From Edaphochlamys debaryana (taxonomy: Eukaryota; Chlorophyta; Chlorophyceae; Chlamydomonadales), in assembly GCA_016858145.1 (NCBI GenBank), contig JAEHOE010000140.1:276034-340033 (forward strand): a stretch of 64,000 nt of DNA. The letters are read 5' to 3'. Positions 36,210-48,603 of the stretch are shown here, one piece after another; the stretch's first letter is position 1, and every line of letters begins with the position of its first letter. The notes beneath the pieces are model-generated. The model was given only the letters and a program-made list of their open reading frames with translations. It was not told where the DNA came from and did not search any database. The translations under genes and the position numbers were made by a program.

Positions 36210-38150
36210 TCCTTGGCCTTAGGAGTTTGCGCTGTGCCGCTGGTGCTCAGCGATGACTAACACGACCGTATGCATAACCGGGTGCGCGGGCAGCGGCGCC
36301 ACTGTGCTTGCGCCCGCGCTGCATTGAAGTGTGGGGGTGTGGGGGAGGCCCGGCTCCTCCCGGTTGGGGCGTCTAGAGGGACCTCGAGGGGCGTGTGGGC
36401 TGTGTACCGCACCCTGAGGCGGGGCCCGCTGCCGACACACCGTAACTGTGTTCCCGCAACGCCGCGCGCGAGGTGGAACGAGCAGGAGAAGTGCGTTCTC
36501 CGCTGTCGCGCTGCAGCTATCAGGGCAGCGCTTGGCCAGCGAGCCGCAATGCGCTTTGTGTAACACACTACCCCAACGCAAACGCCATGCACCTGCCTGA
36601 GCATTGCAATGTTAAGGATGTGATGATGAGCGTGATCGTCGTTGCCCAGCCCAGCGCCGAGGCTGGCGACTTGTCGCCGAGGCGACGTCCGAACATTCTC
36701 GCGCCGAGCTCCTTGCTACCTGTCCTATGTGTCGGATGGCTCCATTTGCAAAACTAGTCGCGGGTGCACCCGCAAGAGACATCGCTCGAAGCCAGGGCTT
36801 GCTGTGTGTGTACTTGCTCAACACGGGGCATCTTATAATCTATAGTGTATGTATACTGCTACTCGACAGTGTCCCCAGATGTCCATAAACCGCGAAGCTG
36901 GGTGGGGTTGACCGGGTTTTTGCACGCGTTGGCACCCACGCGGGGGCCCCCGCAGCGGGTCTGTGGGCGTTTCCCTTGAGAGAGCACCAACCCCGTCCTA
37001 TAATATATATCCGCCCCCCCCTTCCCCCCCCCAACGCACCTGCTACAGCTGCTGCCTCAGCCCGTGGGCCCAGCACGGTCAGAGCATGGTTCCCGCGTCG
37101 ACGTCCGTCTACCGGCCGCTGTTGGGTCTGTTGTTATATTGCTATATTAACGCTATGTGCATTGCGTACCACGGACTTGGGTCTGTAGCTGCGGTCACAC
37201 TCGGGCTGCGTGCCAGAGTCCGACTTGACGTGCTGGTGGGGTCGGCGGAGTGCGCTGAAGGTGTTGGCGGGGCATGCCCCCCAGAAGCACGGCAAGCTAC
37301 GGTATTCAGTCATGTTGCGGTTTCCTGATAAGACCGTCCTCCGTCGTTCTGTGTTGTTGGGAGCTTGCTCCTCGGCTCCTGCTCCCCAGCGCGTCCGCGA
37401 GAGCCACCCCGGTCTCACCCAGTCTTCGGTGCTTACATTGAAGGACGCCCCTGGGGCCACAGCAGTCTCACCCAGCGTTTCCCCAAACTCCCGGTGCAGC
37501 CGTCCCCGTCACCAGGGCTCTGGCATGCACCACCCCCCCGCTGCACCTGGGTGTGCTCCCGGGCTCCCCTTTGCCCCCCCCCTCCTCAAAGGGCATAGTT
37601 CTACCGTCGTTCATTCTGCTTGATTTGGGGGGGCTGAGCCACAGGCGAGAAGCATCGTCGCCAGCCGGCCGGCGCTTTTCATCCGCCAACGCCGCCCGCG
37701 GCTACACAGCGCGGCCAAAGCCCGGGGGCCCGGGCGCGGCGGCGTGTTCGCCGACCTTCCCGGCCGCCGCGCGGCGGGCGCGCATGGATGGGCGGTATGT
37801 AGGTTGCGTGCAGGTGTTGGCAGCCCGCAACCCTCTGCCGCACGCCTGTCCGCCGCGCGCAAGCAAGCTGCTCGCCCGCCTGCCACCCCGTACGTACGTG
37901 CGTGCCAGCCCCTGACACGCCACTTGCCACTCGCCACTCGCAGCAGGAGTAGCGCCCACCGCTGCATGCCCCAGAGCTGGGAGCGCCGGCGCGTCCGATT
38001 GCCGCCCGGCAGCACCTCCGCTGCTGAAGCTGCTGCTGCTGCTGCTGTTGGCCGCCCTGCGCGCTGACCGCCCTGCCGTCCTGCGTCCTCCGCTCGGCCT
38101 CCGTGCCCGGCCCTCCGGCCTCCATGCGTAGATAATGCTCAGGCCGCGGT
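36210..38150. other. Intergenic between the kinase and GT90-D, with a TATA-like tract
   Basis: No confident gene. TATAATATATAT at 36999-37010 is a rare AT-rich element. An 80-codon plus-strand frame (37086-37328, MVPASTSVYRPLLGLLL) starts about 80 bp beyond it but shows no known motif or homolog in the window. The kinase promoter and any missing 5' exon with a signal peptide should lie at the left end. Confidence 0.45.
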
Positions 38151-41100
38151 TCAGTCCCAGAACTCCATCGCCTGCAGGCGGGTGGTAGGAGTGGGGGGTC
38201 GTTCGGAGCTGGGGCGGGCAGCTCCGATGGCTGGGGGGCCCACATCCGCGGCCGCAGCGAGCAGCCCTTGAGGGTACCCCCAAGCCGAGTAGGGCGGTGC
38301 ACGGCACCCGCCCGGCCTTACCGCATCCTCCCTCCGTGAGCCCCTTACTGCCGTACCTGATAACTGTACTTGCAGCTGCACTCAAGCTCCCAGCGAGTTC
38401 ACCCCCCACAGGCCCCTCCCCATATCGTGCTGCCCTGCCCTCTTCAGGCCACGACAGGCCTGCAGAGCCGCTCCTTCCCTCTCCCTTTCCCCTCCCCCTC
38501 CGTCCCCTCCCTCTCCCTTTCCTTCTCCCCCTCCGTCCCTCCGCCGCTCACCGACATATGGTGCTTCCGCAGCTCTTTTCCCCCCTCCGCCTGCATGTAC
38601 TCCTCCACCGGTGTCCAGTGGGGGAAGGTCCGATTCCCCGCCTCGGGGCCCACCTTGTACCTGAGGAGCGGTGACAGCTCCTGAAGGGGACGGCAGGAAA
38701 GGGAGAGGATATCAGAGCAGATCCTTTACGTACGGTAATTATGACCAAGGAGGCGCTCGAGTGTGGACGAGCGCACGTGGGCTCCCGTGTATCGCGACGG
38801 GCTGCTGGCCGGTTGGTCCGTGGCATACGGATTGACCGGCTTCGTCCCGTGCTGCCTCCCCCCCACCACCCACACACACCTTGAGCAGCGTGAGCCAGTA
38901 GCACATGAGCGCCCGCCTGTGCAGGTACTGCAGCGCGAACCGCTGCGCCCTGGCAGCGATCTGGGCTGCCTCGTCGTCGTGCTCAGCCGCCCAGGCCAGG
39001 GCGTCGGCGGTCTCCTGGGGAAAGAGGGAGGGCGTGGGGCAGGAGAGAAAGGGCCTTCGGCATACTTGCCCACAAGTAGTGCCGCCCCTCGGCCTATCAA
39101 CAAGCTCTTCCACGCATTGCGCGCACCTCTGGCCTCTTCTTCCAGAACGGGATGTAATGTTTGTAAGGCTGCAGCAGGTGGTGGAAGAACGCGCGGTAGC
39201 CTGGAAGGGGAGGGAGGATCGTTGGCATAGGTGGGCACAGGAGACAGCTCAACGTCCCTGGCACCGACCCATCTCCCCGCCCCCCCACCGCTCTCCTCCT
39301 TGACCACGGCGCTCCCCAGCACCAGCAGCTGCTCCAGCCGTGAGGAGCAGCTCTGGCCGTCCAGGTGCAGGAGGTACTTGTGGGAGGCGTGGTAGAGCAT
39401 GTCCTTCTTGGGCTGAGGGGGGGCCGTCGGGGGAAGGAGGGATGACAACAGGGACCAAGATGGGGCGGTGGCCCCTAGCCAGGCCGTGCCGTACGCCACT
39501 TCTGCCAGACTGGGTGCCATACCCATTCGAGCGAGATGGGGCGCCGGCAACTTGAAACTGGGTCAACAGCACGGCAGGCAGCTGGGCGGCTAGGGAGGCA
39601 CTGCGGGCCCTGGATGAGCCGGCGCCCCGCCCCATGAGGCCATGACGGAGGGCGGACCGATGCCAGCGGGAAGCTCTTCCTCTGTGCCTGCCCGGCCCAT
39701 TCCCCTCCCTCTGTGCCTGCCCGGCCCATTCCCCTCCCTCTGTGCGTGCCCGGCCCATTCCCCTCCCTCTGTGCCTGCCCGGCCCCCACCTGCTGCGCCA
39801 CGTCCACCGGCAGGCCAGAGCGCTTGGCGCCACGTGCGTACTGCCAGATGTAGTGCTTGCGTACGTCGCAGCCCAACAGGCTGGGGTTGGCGGTCCTGCT
39901 GGGTTCGGGAGATTGAGAAGGCCGTGCTGAGCAGCTTCGACTGGTGCGAAGTGCCCTTGTCCCTTGGGGCCGGGACACCCAAGTTGCCGAGTTCTCGATC
40001 GGCCGACACGGCGGAGTGACCCCGTCCAAAGGGATGCCAGTAGAGGCTCCGCTCAGCACCAACGTGCGCTTCGGCTTGTCCCGGCTCAGGGGCCAAGGCA
40101 CACGACCACCTCTGTACCGGTGCGGTGCAATATCCCGCATCTGAAACTGAGTGCTTGAGGTATGTGTGCTGGCAGGAGCAATGTCAAGCAGGGGAGGCTG
40201 TCGCTGTACCACTTCTGGTTGGCTGAACTCTAGCACTATCACAACGGCCCGTCGCTGCCCGCCCCCTCACACGCAGATGTTGCGCCCCTCCTTGCCCTCC
40301 CGAAACAGCTCGGGCGCGTGCATGTTGACCGCCCTCACGTACGGCGAGAATCTGTACGACACGGGTTGTACGGCACACGGCGAGGGGGCCAAGGGGGCAG
40401 GGGGCAGAAGCGTGTCGGTGGCAGGGGGGTGCGCAGTTGCGTAGCCTCTGCCCGTGCTGATGGCCAAGACGGTCAGGAAGCCCTCTCGACTCGACTCGAG
40501 TCGGGCAACACAGGTTCCACCCAAGCGCCCGTCCGCCTGCTGTCGCTGGCCGCATGGTCAAGCCCTCTACCTGCGCAGACACACCCTTCGGAACCTCTCT
40601 GAGGGCCTTGCAGCCAGCTAGCGACAGGCCCAAAGCTTGCCACACGACCCCCGCGCCGGGCCCCACCGGCCTGCCCCCGTGCCTGATCCCGGCCCCGTGC
40701 CTGGCCCCGCCCCTGCGCTCGGCCCTGCCCCGCCCCTGCCCCGCCCCACCCCACTCCTATGCCCAACCCCGCACCCCCCGCGCCCGGCCCCGCCGGCCCG
40801 CCCCTGCGCCCAGCCGCGGCCCAACGTCCGCCCCCCCCCCACACACAAAACACGTACCTGCCGAATAGCCCCGCCTTCTTCTTGGCCCAGGGCCAGGCCG
40901 AGTTGAAGGCGTCGGCGGAGTGCAGCAGGGAGTGGGTGAAGTTTCGGGAGAAGAAGTGGATATCTGCGGGGTGGAGTGATAGGGGCGTTAGTTGCGTGGA
41001 TACAGAAAGGGAAAGTGATTGCCTCGTGGGGCGCTGGGGAGGGGTCGAAGCCGGCACGTAGGGGGGCGTCACCATAGGGACGCTCAACCCCCGGTCCGCG

Positions 41101-42054
41101 CGGCAAGTACGACACTCAACTCCAATCAATCCTGCCACGCCTTGACCTCAGGTCGAGGTCCTCAAGTCCTTATGCCGGGACTCTCGCTGCTTTCGCCTGT
41201 GCAACCCATCACCCGTCGTTCCCTCGTGCCCTTTGCCCCAGCCCCGGTACTTGGCCCGAGTCCTTCGCTCCTGCCGTTCCCTCGGACAAGCCCCATGGCC
41301 GCCCCGGCCCACCTGGTACCAGGATATCCGCAAACGAGTCGCTCTTACAGAACCGCAGCACTGGGGGGATGCCGGGTGGGTCCCTGTTGCTGCCCCGGGT
41401 CGCGTACTTGGTGGTGAGCACCACGGGCTCATCGGCGGTGGACACGAGGAACTCCACGTCCGGGATGGCCTCGCCAAAAGTGGCTGACAGCGCCTCAAAG
41501 AGAGCCAAGTGCGCCACAATTAGACGCTGGTGTGAGAGCGAGTGGGCAAGGGGAGAGGAAAGAGGGGTAGCTGAGCTGTGGCGCCGTGTGCCTTGCTCCG
41601 CCTTGCAAGAGTTGCCCCACCTATCCCGGCACCCTCCCCGCCCGCTCACCTTGTGGTGGCCAACCTCATCAAACGCGCTCGCGTCGGTAACAATGAAGGG
41701 TTTGCCCTTCACGAAGGCTATCCCCACGCCCTTGTTGCGCCAAGGGAAGGCGTGCCAGTGCTCGAGCATCCAGTCCATAACGTCGACCCCGATGCCGCCT
41801 TCTCGCCAGTGCCGCAAGTCATCCTCTATTGTTTTATACAGCTCCGTGAAATTGTTAAGTGCGCAGTATGCTGCGTTTGCCTTTTGCTCAGTCGATTGCT
41901 GCAGCCGTCGCGCTCCTGGCACAGCTCCTGCCAGAACTGGTGCCCCAGGGTCATATAATGATTGCAAAGGCGCAGATGCGGTTGCAGGGTCTAAGGAAGC
42001 GGCTACTGCGAATACCGTCCAAGCAATTTGCGCAAAGAACCTTCGTGTCGCCAT
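38151..42054 (-). CDS. GT90/CAP10-type glycosyltransferase D
   Basis: Secretory-pathway glycosyltransferase of CAZy GT90 (CAP10, Rumi/POGLUT group), which adds Glc or Xyl to proteins or glycans; substrate unknown. Exons: 41650-42054, 41313-41526, 40858-40963, 40271-40351, 39790-39898, 39289-39412, 39127-39200, 38880-39014, 38552-38680 and 38151-38171, 465 residues. N-terminal signal peptide (AQIAWTVFAVAASLDPATASA). Blocks: AAYCALNNFTELYKTIEDDL with a sequon; IPDVEFLVSTADEP; FCKSDSFADILVPDIHFF; and WPWAKKKAGLFGR. Then HKYLLHLDGQSCSSRLEQLL with SAVVKEES (nucleotide-sugar-binding half), LLQPYKHYIPFW, ALAWAAEHDDEAAQIAARAQ and MCYWLTLLK. The last exon codes only AMEFWD before TGA. Tail KHHMSAMEFWD is not KDEL-like. 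Intron positions are mostly shared with E and F. Confidence 0.9.
39677..39786. repeat. ~30-bp minisatellite next to a GT90-D donor
   Basis: About four units of CCCATTCCCCTCCCTCTGTG plus CCTGCCCGGC lie directly downstream (gene sense) of the exon ending at 39790. The first intron bases belong to the repeat. Confidence 0.85.
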
Positions 42055-43280
42055 TCTAGCTTGAGAGCCTGATGGCTACATCGTGGTCCGCTGCGTAAAA
42101 CAGAGCGGTCGACAGCTGGAGCAACCCGGCAGTTTCTGGATCGCGAGCGCCGTACGCCGTACGTGTGACACGTTGACCAGGTCACTGGTGATGGGGACAC
42201 ACCCTGCGTCCGACAACTATGGTCCCTGGGATCCTTGGGGCCGGGGCCGGGGACGGGGACGAGTGGGGGGCACGCCACAAGGGGCGGGCATGCCCAGGCA
42301 TGCGGCTCTCCGTTGGCGCCCTTTGCACCGAAGCCAGCGTCACGACACAAGTCCCCTCCACGCGATCCATACCCAGACCACAACCCTTCGTGAATCGCAC
42401 AAGTTCAAGCTCGGCCTGCTCTGTAATGAGCCCCGAAGAGGGCACAGTGCCAGCCAGTACGGGTACCGGTATTGTCTATTGGATGGCCGCCCCCAGAGCC
42501 CCTCCTCGTTCCCCTCACCCAGGTCATCCCTCGTCAGCCTCGCGGTAGTCCAACTCTACCACCTTCAGCCAGCTCCGTAATCAGCGCTGTTCACTGATCA
42601 GCAATCCCGTGCCAGCCAATGTCGTCTTTCTCTAATTCACTCATGGCTTCGATTGGGCACGGTGCACGGGGCACTCTTGGGTGGAGCCCGCTCCTGGTCT
42701 TAGGGATGGGAGGAGCTTGGCAGCCTGGAAGAAGGGCAGAGGATAAGGAGCCCTGAGGTGAGATTTGATCAGGCATTCACAAGGCATTCACGCGGTGCGC
42801 TCAAAGCTGTCTCTGACCGTCCGACGAGCGGCCGTGGACCCGTGGTGCTTCCCTGACCTCTATCACTGCGGGCGAGCCGAAAGCCCTCCATCCCCCACAC
42901 CCGGCCCCTACCTCTGGCGCTGCCGCTAGCTTTTCTGGCAGGCGCACACGTGGCAGGGGACACGGCTGTCTAGCATGGACCTGGGCCTAGACCTGGGCCT
43001 GGGCCTGGGGTCAGGCGCCAGACGAGCGGTGCCAGGCCCAGGCGGGCCCAGCGGGCCGGGGCAGGGGTAAGCTCGGGGCGCTGGCTGGGGGAAGCGAGAG
43101 GCCTCCAGCAAGCGGCTTGGGCAGGGCTTCGGGGGGTGGGGGCCGGGGGCCGGGCGGGACCTCGGGCGGGCCGGCAGGGGGTGGGCGGGGAGGCCTCAAG
43201 CCACCCAGCCAGGGCCAGTCATGCAGCAGCGCACCCTGACGGGCCCCCGTCCGTCGCGTGGGCCCGCACAGTTCGGCGGC
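42055..43280. other. Intergenic between GT90-D and E
   Basis: No supportable gene. It contains GGGCCTGGGCCTGG-type low-complexity sequence near 42970-43060. The left part should be the D promoter, the right part the E 3' flank. Confidence 0.55.
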
Positions 43281-46200
43281 TCATCGACATGTCATCACCA
43301 ATGTCTTGAGCTGACACCGCAGCAGCAGCTCTTCGCGACGGTGCCGGCGCGTTGGTCCGAGGTGAGGCCGAGGCTGGGAGCGGGGGCCCCCGGGCAACGG
43401 ACCCACGGAGGAGGCAGGCCGCTGAGTGGGCGGGGAATGGGGTTGCTGGACCTGCGGCCGGGCCCCTGCCTGAGCCGGTGGGCCCAGGGGGGCCGGACCG
43501 CTGCCCGACCGCCGGCAGGGGCCGGGCTGGGCGCTTGGGCCGGCAGAGGCGGAGGACGGTGCGGTGCCCTCGCGGCCCCGGCGCAGGCGCCGACACGCCG
43601 TCACGCCGAAGAGCCCATTGGGCATCAGGCTTGTGCTCCGATGCGGATGGAGGTTGATGCCACGTCAGCGCTCCGGGACTGGCACGCCAGCCGGTTACGG
43701 TATGCTGCGAAAGGTGGCGGCAGGCACGGGCCGGTCGCCGCGTGGGCCCCCCTCCGCCCAGCGGCCGCCGGCGCTCCCTCCGTCCCATGCGTCGTCATGT
43801 TCAGTGTGCGCTCCTTCCCTTGTGCTGTCATTCAGTGGAATGGCATGCCGGCACGTCAATCCCAGAAACGCAACTCCTGTTTGGGACATGTGGGGAGGCC
43901 AGTGGTCAGGCAACCTCAGTGTGCGTCTTCATATGCACCGTGACGGCGTTACGCGATGCCGTGTTTGACGTCACAGCTTCTGTGGGGATGTGTGGCGATG
44001 GCAAAGGCTTGCCCCCAATAGGCCTTCTCTGCACCTCCACTCCCATTCGCAGGCTCTGTGCCCGACCCCGCTGCCTCTGGCCTCCCGCTCCAAAGTCCCG
44101 CACCAAATCTCCCACCCACCGCCCCCCGCTCTCCACTCCCCAAGCCACTCACAAACTTGGCTTGCTTGATGGTACGGTCCCCCTCCTCCTCCATGAACTC
44201 ATCCACCGGCGTCCAGTGCGGGTAGGCCCGCAGCCCCGCTGCGGGACCGGGGCGGTACCGCAGCAGCGCAGACAGCTCCTGACGGGGGTTGCGGGGAGGG
44301 CGGGGAGGGGGGCACGGGATGGGCGGGGAAAGGTGCCAGGTCAATCCTGAGCGCATTGCGGGCAGGCGGCAGAGAGGGAAGGGGGGCACAACGAGCGGGC
44401 CGGTCACAACCCCTCCCCCCTCCCCCCGCTTCCCGAATCCCTGCCCCCCACCTTTATGATCGTGAACCAGTAGCACACCAGCGCCCGGGTGTGCAGGTAG
44501 GTCTGTGCGAAGGCCTGGGCCCGGGCCCCGATGGCGGCTGCCTCGGCGTCGTGCCGGGCCGCCCAGGACAGCACGTCCAGGACCTCCTGAGGGGGGGTCG
44601 AGGGAGGGGTCGAGGGAGGGGTGGTTGAAGGGGGATCATCAGATTGGGAATGATGCCGATGGATCAGCAAGGCGAGGCTGTAGCAGTGTATCTGTCAACC
44701 TGGCGCCCGGATAGCCGCCTTGTCCCGCTAGCCCCCCCACACACACCGACCAACCACCGACCATTAGGGTTAGCACACACCGACCAACCCCGCACCTCGG
44801 GCCCCTGCCGCCAGAAGGGCTTGTAGTGCACGTGGGGCTGGAGGAGAGGGTAGTAGAATCCATAGAAGCCTGGGCGGGGACGGAGCGCAGGTGGGGAGGG
44901 GGTGGGAGTAGGGCAATGTGCATCCCTGCCAAGAGCAAATCACGCGGCAGGGCAGCCGCCAGCGCACATAGGCAAGGCATTGGTGCGCTGGAGCCAGGCT
45001 AGGGACTAAGGCGAGCCACCAGGAGACAAGAGAACACCTCTAAGCCCTTCCCAGCCTGTGCCATGCCCCGAAACACACGCCGCCACCCCCCGCCGCCCCG
45101 CCAGCACCCACCGCTCTCCTCCTTGACCACCATGCCCCCCAGCCCCAGCAGCTGCTCCAGGCGGGCCGTGCACGCCACTCCGTCCAGGTTCAGCAGCCAC
45201 TTGTAGTGCGCGTGGTGGAGCATGGGCCGGAAGTTCTGGGGGACGAGGGGGGTGGGGTGGGGCCAGGGAAGGGAGTGGGGCTAGGGAAGGGCAGGGACGG
45301 ACGGGGGCGGGCTTTGAGGGTGGAAGAGCAAGGGAAGGGGGTGGGCAAGGGAAGGGCAGGAAGGCTTGGGGGGTTGAGGTGATAGAGCATGGGCTGGAGG
45401 CCCTATGGAGAGGGGCCCACAGGAAGGGGGAGGCACGGGAAGGCAAGGGGCGGGCGGGGTGGACTTGAGGGTGGGCACTAAGCATGGGCATTAAGCATGG
45501 GCATTAAGCCCTGGGGGTGAACAAGGGGTGGTTAAACGAGGGGCAGATCAAAACGCCCTGGGGAGGTGTGTGCTCAAGCACAGAGTGAGAGTGTGAGAGC
45601 CTCGCATCCAGCAGGCGTGGGACGGTGGGAGGTGCAACACCTCCAGGAACCTTCAATTTCACGCTTCCGCTTTCCCCACCTCAATTCACTTCCACTGCTC
45701 AACCCCCCCCCCCCATGTGCCGTTCACGCATCCTTCCCGCCCCCCCCCCCCCCCACTTGCCTCACCCTGAGGTCCACGTCCAGGGGGCCCTTGAGAAAGT
45801 GGGTCTTCTGAAATCCCCTTCCCCGCTCCCCTACACTTCCAGTAAACCCTACTCCATGTTCCCCCATCTCCCCACAAGCCCCTGTGCCATTCACGCATCC
45901 TTGCCCCCTCACCCTTAAATCCACGTCCAGGGGCGCGCCCTGCCCCACGGCCCCCGGCGCCCAGTCCTGGATGAAGTGGCTCCGCACGGGGCAAGAGCGG
46001 AGGTGGGGGAGGCCCTCGGAGGAGTTGCTGCGGGGCGGGGGTGGGGTTGGCCGGCGTGGGGCGTGGGGCGAGGGGCGAGGGGCGGGTGGCGTGGGGTGGG
46101 GTGGGGTGGGGAGGGGAGGGGCGTTGCGGGCGTGGAGTGGGGTGGGGCAAGGGTGGGGCAAGGGTGAGGGCACGGACCGCACGGACCTGCGGCGCTGCTC

Positions 46201-48603
46201 CGGCCCAGCCACTACGAGCGATCCCCCCTCCCCATCACTCGTGCCGAGATGCTGCGCCCTTCTTCTCACGCAAGTGACTCACACGAGAGCCCGCAGCCCT
46301 GCACGCCCACGCTCTGCGCCAGCCGCCCCTCACGCCAGCTCACACCAGCCCTCAGGAAGCATAATGCTAGTGGGCAGGGCAAGGGAAGCATAATCCTAGA
46401 TCCTAGTGGGCAAGGGAGCCCTCATTCCACCCCAGGCAGGACCCTGCCGCCCCCTCACGTGCACAGGTCGACGCCGCCGAAGCCCTGCCTCCGCTGCTCG
46501 GGGGCCAGCGGGTTGACCAGTCGGTCATAGGGGGAGAACCTGGGGGGGTGAGGGGGTGAGGGGGTGAGGGGGGGAGGGGGGGAGGGGGGGAGGGGGGGGA
46601 GGGGGGGAGGGGGGGAGGGGGGGGAGGGGGGGAGGGGGGGAGGGGGGGAGGGGGGGAGGGGGGGGAGGGGGAGGGGGAGGTTGGACCTTGGTATGGGGAA
46701 TTACCGTGGGAGGGAGGGGGTGCGGGGAGCACTGAGGTCACAGGGCGCCCTCGTTAGCCTGCCCCGCCCCCTCAGCGCTCCAAGCCCCTCCCCCTCCGCT
46801 ATCCCGACAGCCTCCTCTCTAATGCCCCAACAAGCGGCTCTGGGGCAAGCAATGCATGCACTGCTCCGCACCCGCCAGACACCCCTGGCTCTTTCGCCTT
46901 TGACCACCCTCACTCTCCCCCCGCCCCCCGCACTCCCCCAAACCGCCAGTCTCCGCCTTTGGGCCGACCTGAGCAGCCCACCCCACCGCACCCACCCCAA
47001 CCCAGTCCACACCGCACGACACCACACAACCGCACCACCCCAAACCACCGCACCCCACCGCACCACCGCACCACCCCAAACCACCGCACCCCACCGCACC
47101 ACCGCACCACCCCAAACCACCGCACCCCACCGCACCACCGCACCGCACCTGCCGTACAGGCTGGCGTTCCGTGCGTCCCAGGGCCACTCCCGGTTGACCT
47201 TGTCCACCTTGGCCAGGATGTCGTCTGCGTAGCTCTGTGTGAAGAAGTGGATGTTGGGCGCCAGGATGTCTGAGAAGGACCTGGACTGTGGGGTGGGGTG
47301 GGGTGGGGTGGGGTGGGGTGGGGTGGGGTGGGGTGGGGTGGGGTGGGGTGGGGTGGGGTGGGTGGGGTGGGGTGGGGTGGGGTGGGGTGGGGTGGGGTGG
47401 GGAGGAAAAGTGTGGTTCGGGGAGGGTTGGGGAAGATTGCGCCCAGGGCGGCGCCAGGGGTGGCGTAGCTTGTCAAGATAGGCACAGATCGGGAGAGGGG
47501 GCGAGAGGGGCGAGAAAGGAGTTGGGGGAAGGGGATGATGGGGCGGAAGGCAGGAAGGCACTCTGACACGAGGGGTCAGCAAGGAACGGGCCCGGGCCCG
47601 AGGCGCCTGGGGGGGGGGGGGGGTTCCTCCGACGCAAGCGCGGGCCCCATCGTAAGGCCGGCAGCCTGGGGAAGCGGCGGCAAGCCAGGTCTATCTTGGA
47701 CCGCCCTTATCAAGGAATCCGGCCCCTTTGGGCGCCACGTGACTCGCCTTGCAGTATCTCACGACGGGCAGCGGCGGGCTGGATTCGTTGGATCCGGACT
47801 TTAGGATCCAGGGCTCGTCGGTGACGGAGACCACGAGCTCGGCATCGGGGATCTCGGCTCCAAAGATCTCCGACATGGCTCGGAACAGGGCCAGGTGGGC
47901 GATAACGTTCCTCTGCGAAAGATGTGAGTGGGGGGACCGCGTTGAAGCTGGAGGGGGTTGGACGCTCGGAGGTCAGGAGACGGCGGGGAAGTGCTGCGGA
48001 AGGCACCCCAGAGGGCACCCTCGCGTACCGTACTCATTCCTGCACGAAACCCCTTCCTTGCCAAACGCGAGGCCAGCCAGCCCCGTGAACCCTCACCCTG
48101 CTGTACTGGGATTTCATGAACGCGCGTGTATCCGTCGTGATGTAGGCTTTGCCGCCCACGAAAGCCACGCCGACGCTGGTCCGGGACATGTGCCCCTCGG
48201 CCGCCTGCTCCCTCAGCCTGTCCATCAGCTCCACAGTGATACCCGTTTCGCGCCAGGGCTGCAGATCGGCGTCGAGAGTTGTGTAAAGATCCGTGAAGTT
48301 CCCTAGAGCGCAGTAGGCAGCGTTGGAGCGCCGGGTGGCGTCGATGGATGGTGCCGACGTCGGGGTTTGGGTGCCGTGCGTGTCGTGACTTCGCGGCAGA
48401 GGCCGCGCGTGCGCAAACCGTCGCGCTCGTTGAACGTCTTCGCGAGGTATGGAAGGCTGTTCCCGTGTGATCCGCGCTCCTTGGCGTGGATGCGGTTGCG
48501 CACCGGCAGCCGAGCACCGTGGCGCTGCCGCGCTCAGCACCAGCAGCGCCAGAAAGACTGGTGCCAACATTCTAAGGCAGGGGTGTTGCCACTGTCTGCG
48601 CAA
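43281..48603 (-). CDS. GT90/CAP10-type glycosyltransferase E
   Basis: Second GT90 paralog, secretory glycosyltransferase with unknown acceptor. Exons: 48097-48603, 47748-47912, 47149-47285, 46459-46539, 45913-46027, 45112-45235, 44796-44869, 44452-44586, 44153-44278 and a tentative 43281-43310 (codes LKTLVMTCR). About 497 residues. Start 48603 or the internal Met at 48570, which begins a clear signal peptide (MLAPVFLALLVLSAAAP). Blocks: AYCALGNFTDLYTTLDADL; IPDAELVVSVTDEP; SFSDILAPNIHFF; WPWDARNASLYGRFSPYDRL; YKWLLNLDGVACTARLEQLL; GMVVKEESGFYGFYYPLL; HVHYKPFWRQGPE; and VCYWFTIIK. Structural change: E lacks the intron that D and F share after ILVP and instead has one ten codons earlier, after YCK, with a GC donor (GCGAGT). 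The 3' end of that intron is a CCCCA microsatellite. The terminal exon is weakly supported. Confidence 0.85.
45715..45795 (-). repeat. Echo of GT90-E exon 5 end with donor and intron start
   Basis: On the minus strand CTGGACGTGGACCTCAGG then GTGAGG copies the exon end CTGGACGTGGATTTAAGG then GTGAGG (45905-45932). Downstream bases (TGCC A/G TTCACGCATCC on the plus strand) are copied too. Offset is about 145-170 bp because of a poly-C difference. Confidence 0.85.
46541..46681. repeat. GGGGGGA/GGGGGTGA microsatellite at an acceptor
   Basis: About 140 bp of G-runs split by single A or T bases on the plus strand. In gene sense it is a very long C-rich tract directly before the acceptor of the exon ending at 46539. 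The plus strand has many G4-forming runs. Confidence 0.95.
47010..47148. repeat. CACCGCACC...CCCCAAACCAC repeats at a donor
   Basis: About three ~36-bp units built from ACCGCACC, CCCCAAACCACCGCACC and CACCGCACC fill the first 140 bp (gene sense) of the intron after the exon ending at 47149. In gene sense every unit carries GGTGCGGT, so multiple donor-like GTGCGG sites lie in tandem. Confidence 0.9.
47288..47401. repeat. GGGGT pentanucleotide microsatellite at an acceptor
   Basis: About 22 GGGGT units with one GGGT interruption near 47360. In gene sense it is a CCCCA array running into the CACAG acceptor of exon 3 of GT90-E, at the end of the GC-AG intron. Confidence 0.95.

Noticed and set aside
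37086..37328. 80-codon plus-strand frame downstream of a TATA-like tract
   Set aside because: No recognised motif, no splice support and no paralog. I mention it only in the intergenic entry.
39677..39786. Possible CRISPR array (regular ~30-bp units)
   Set aside because: Units are contiguous with no spacers, the context is an intron of a eukaryotic gene, and there are no cas genes.
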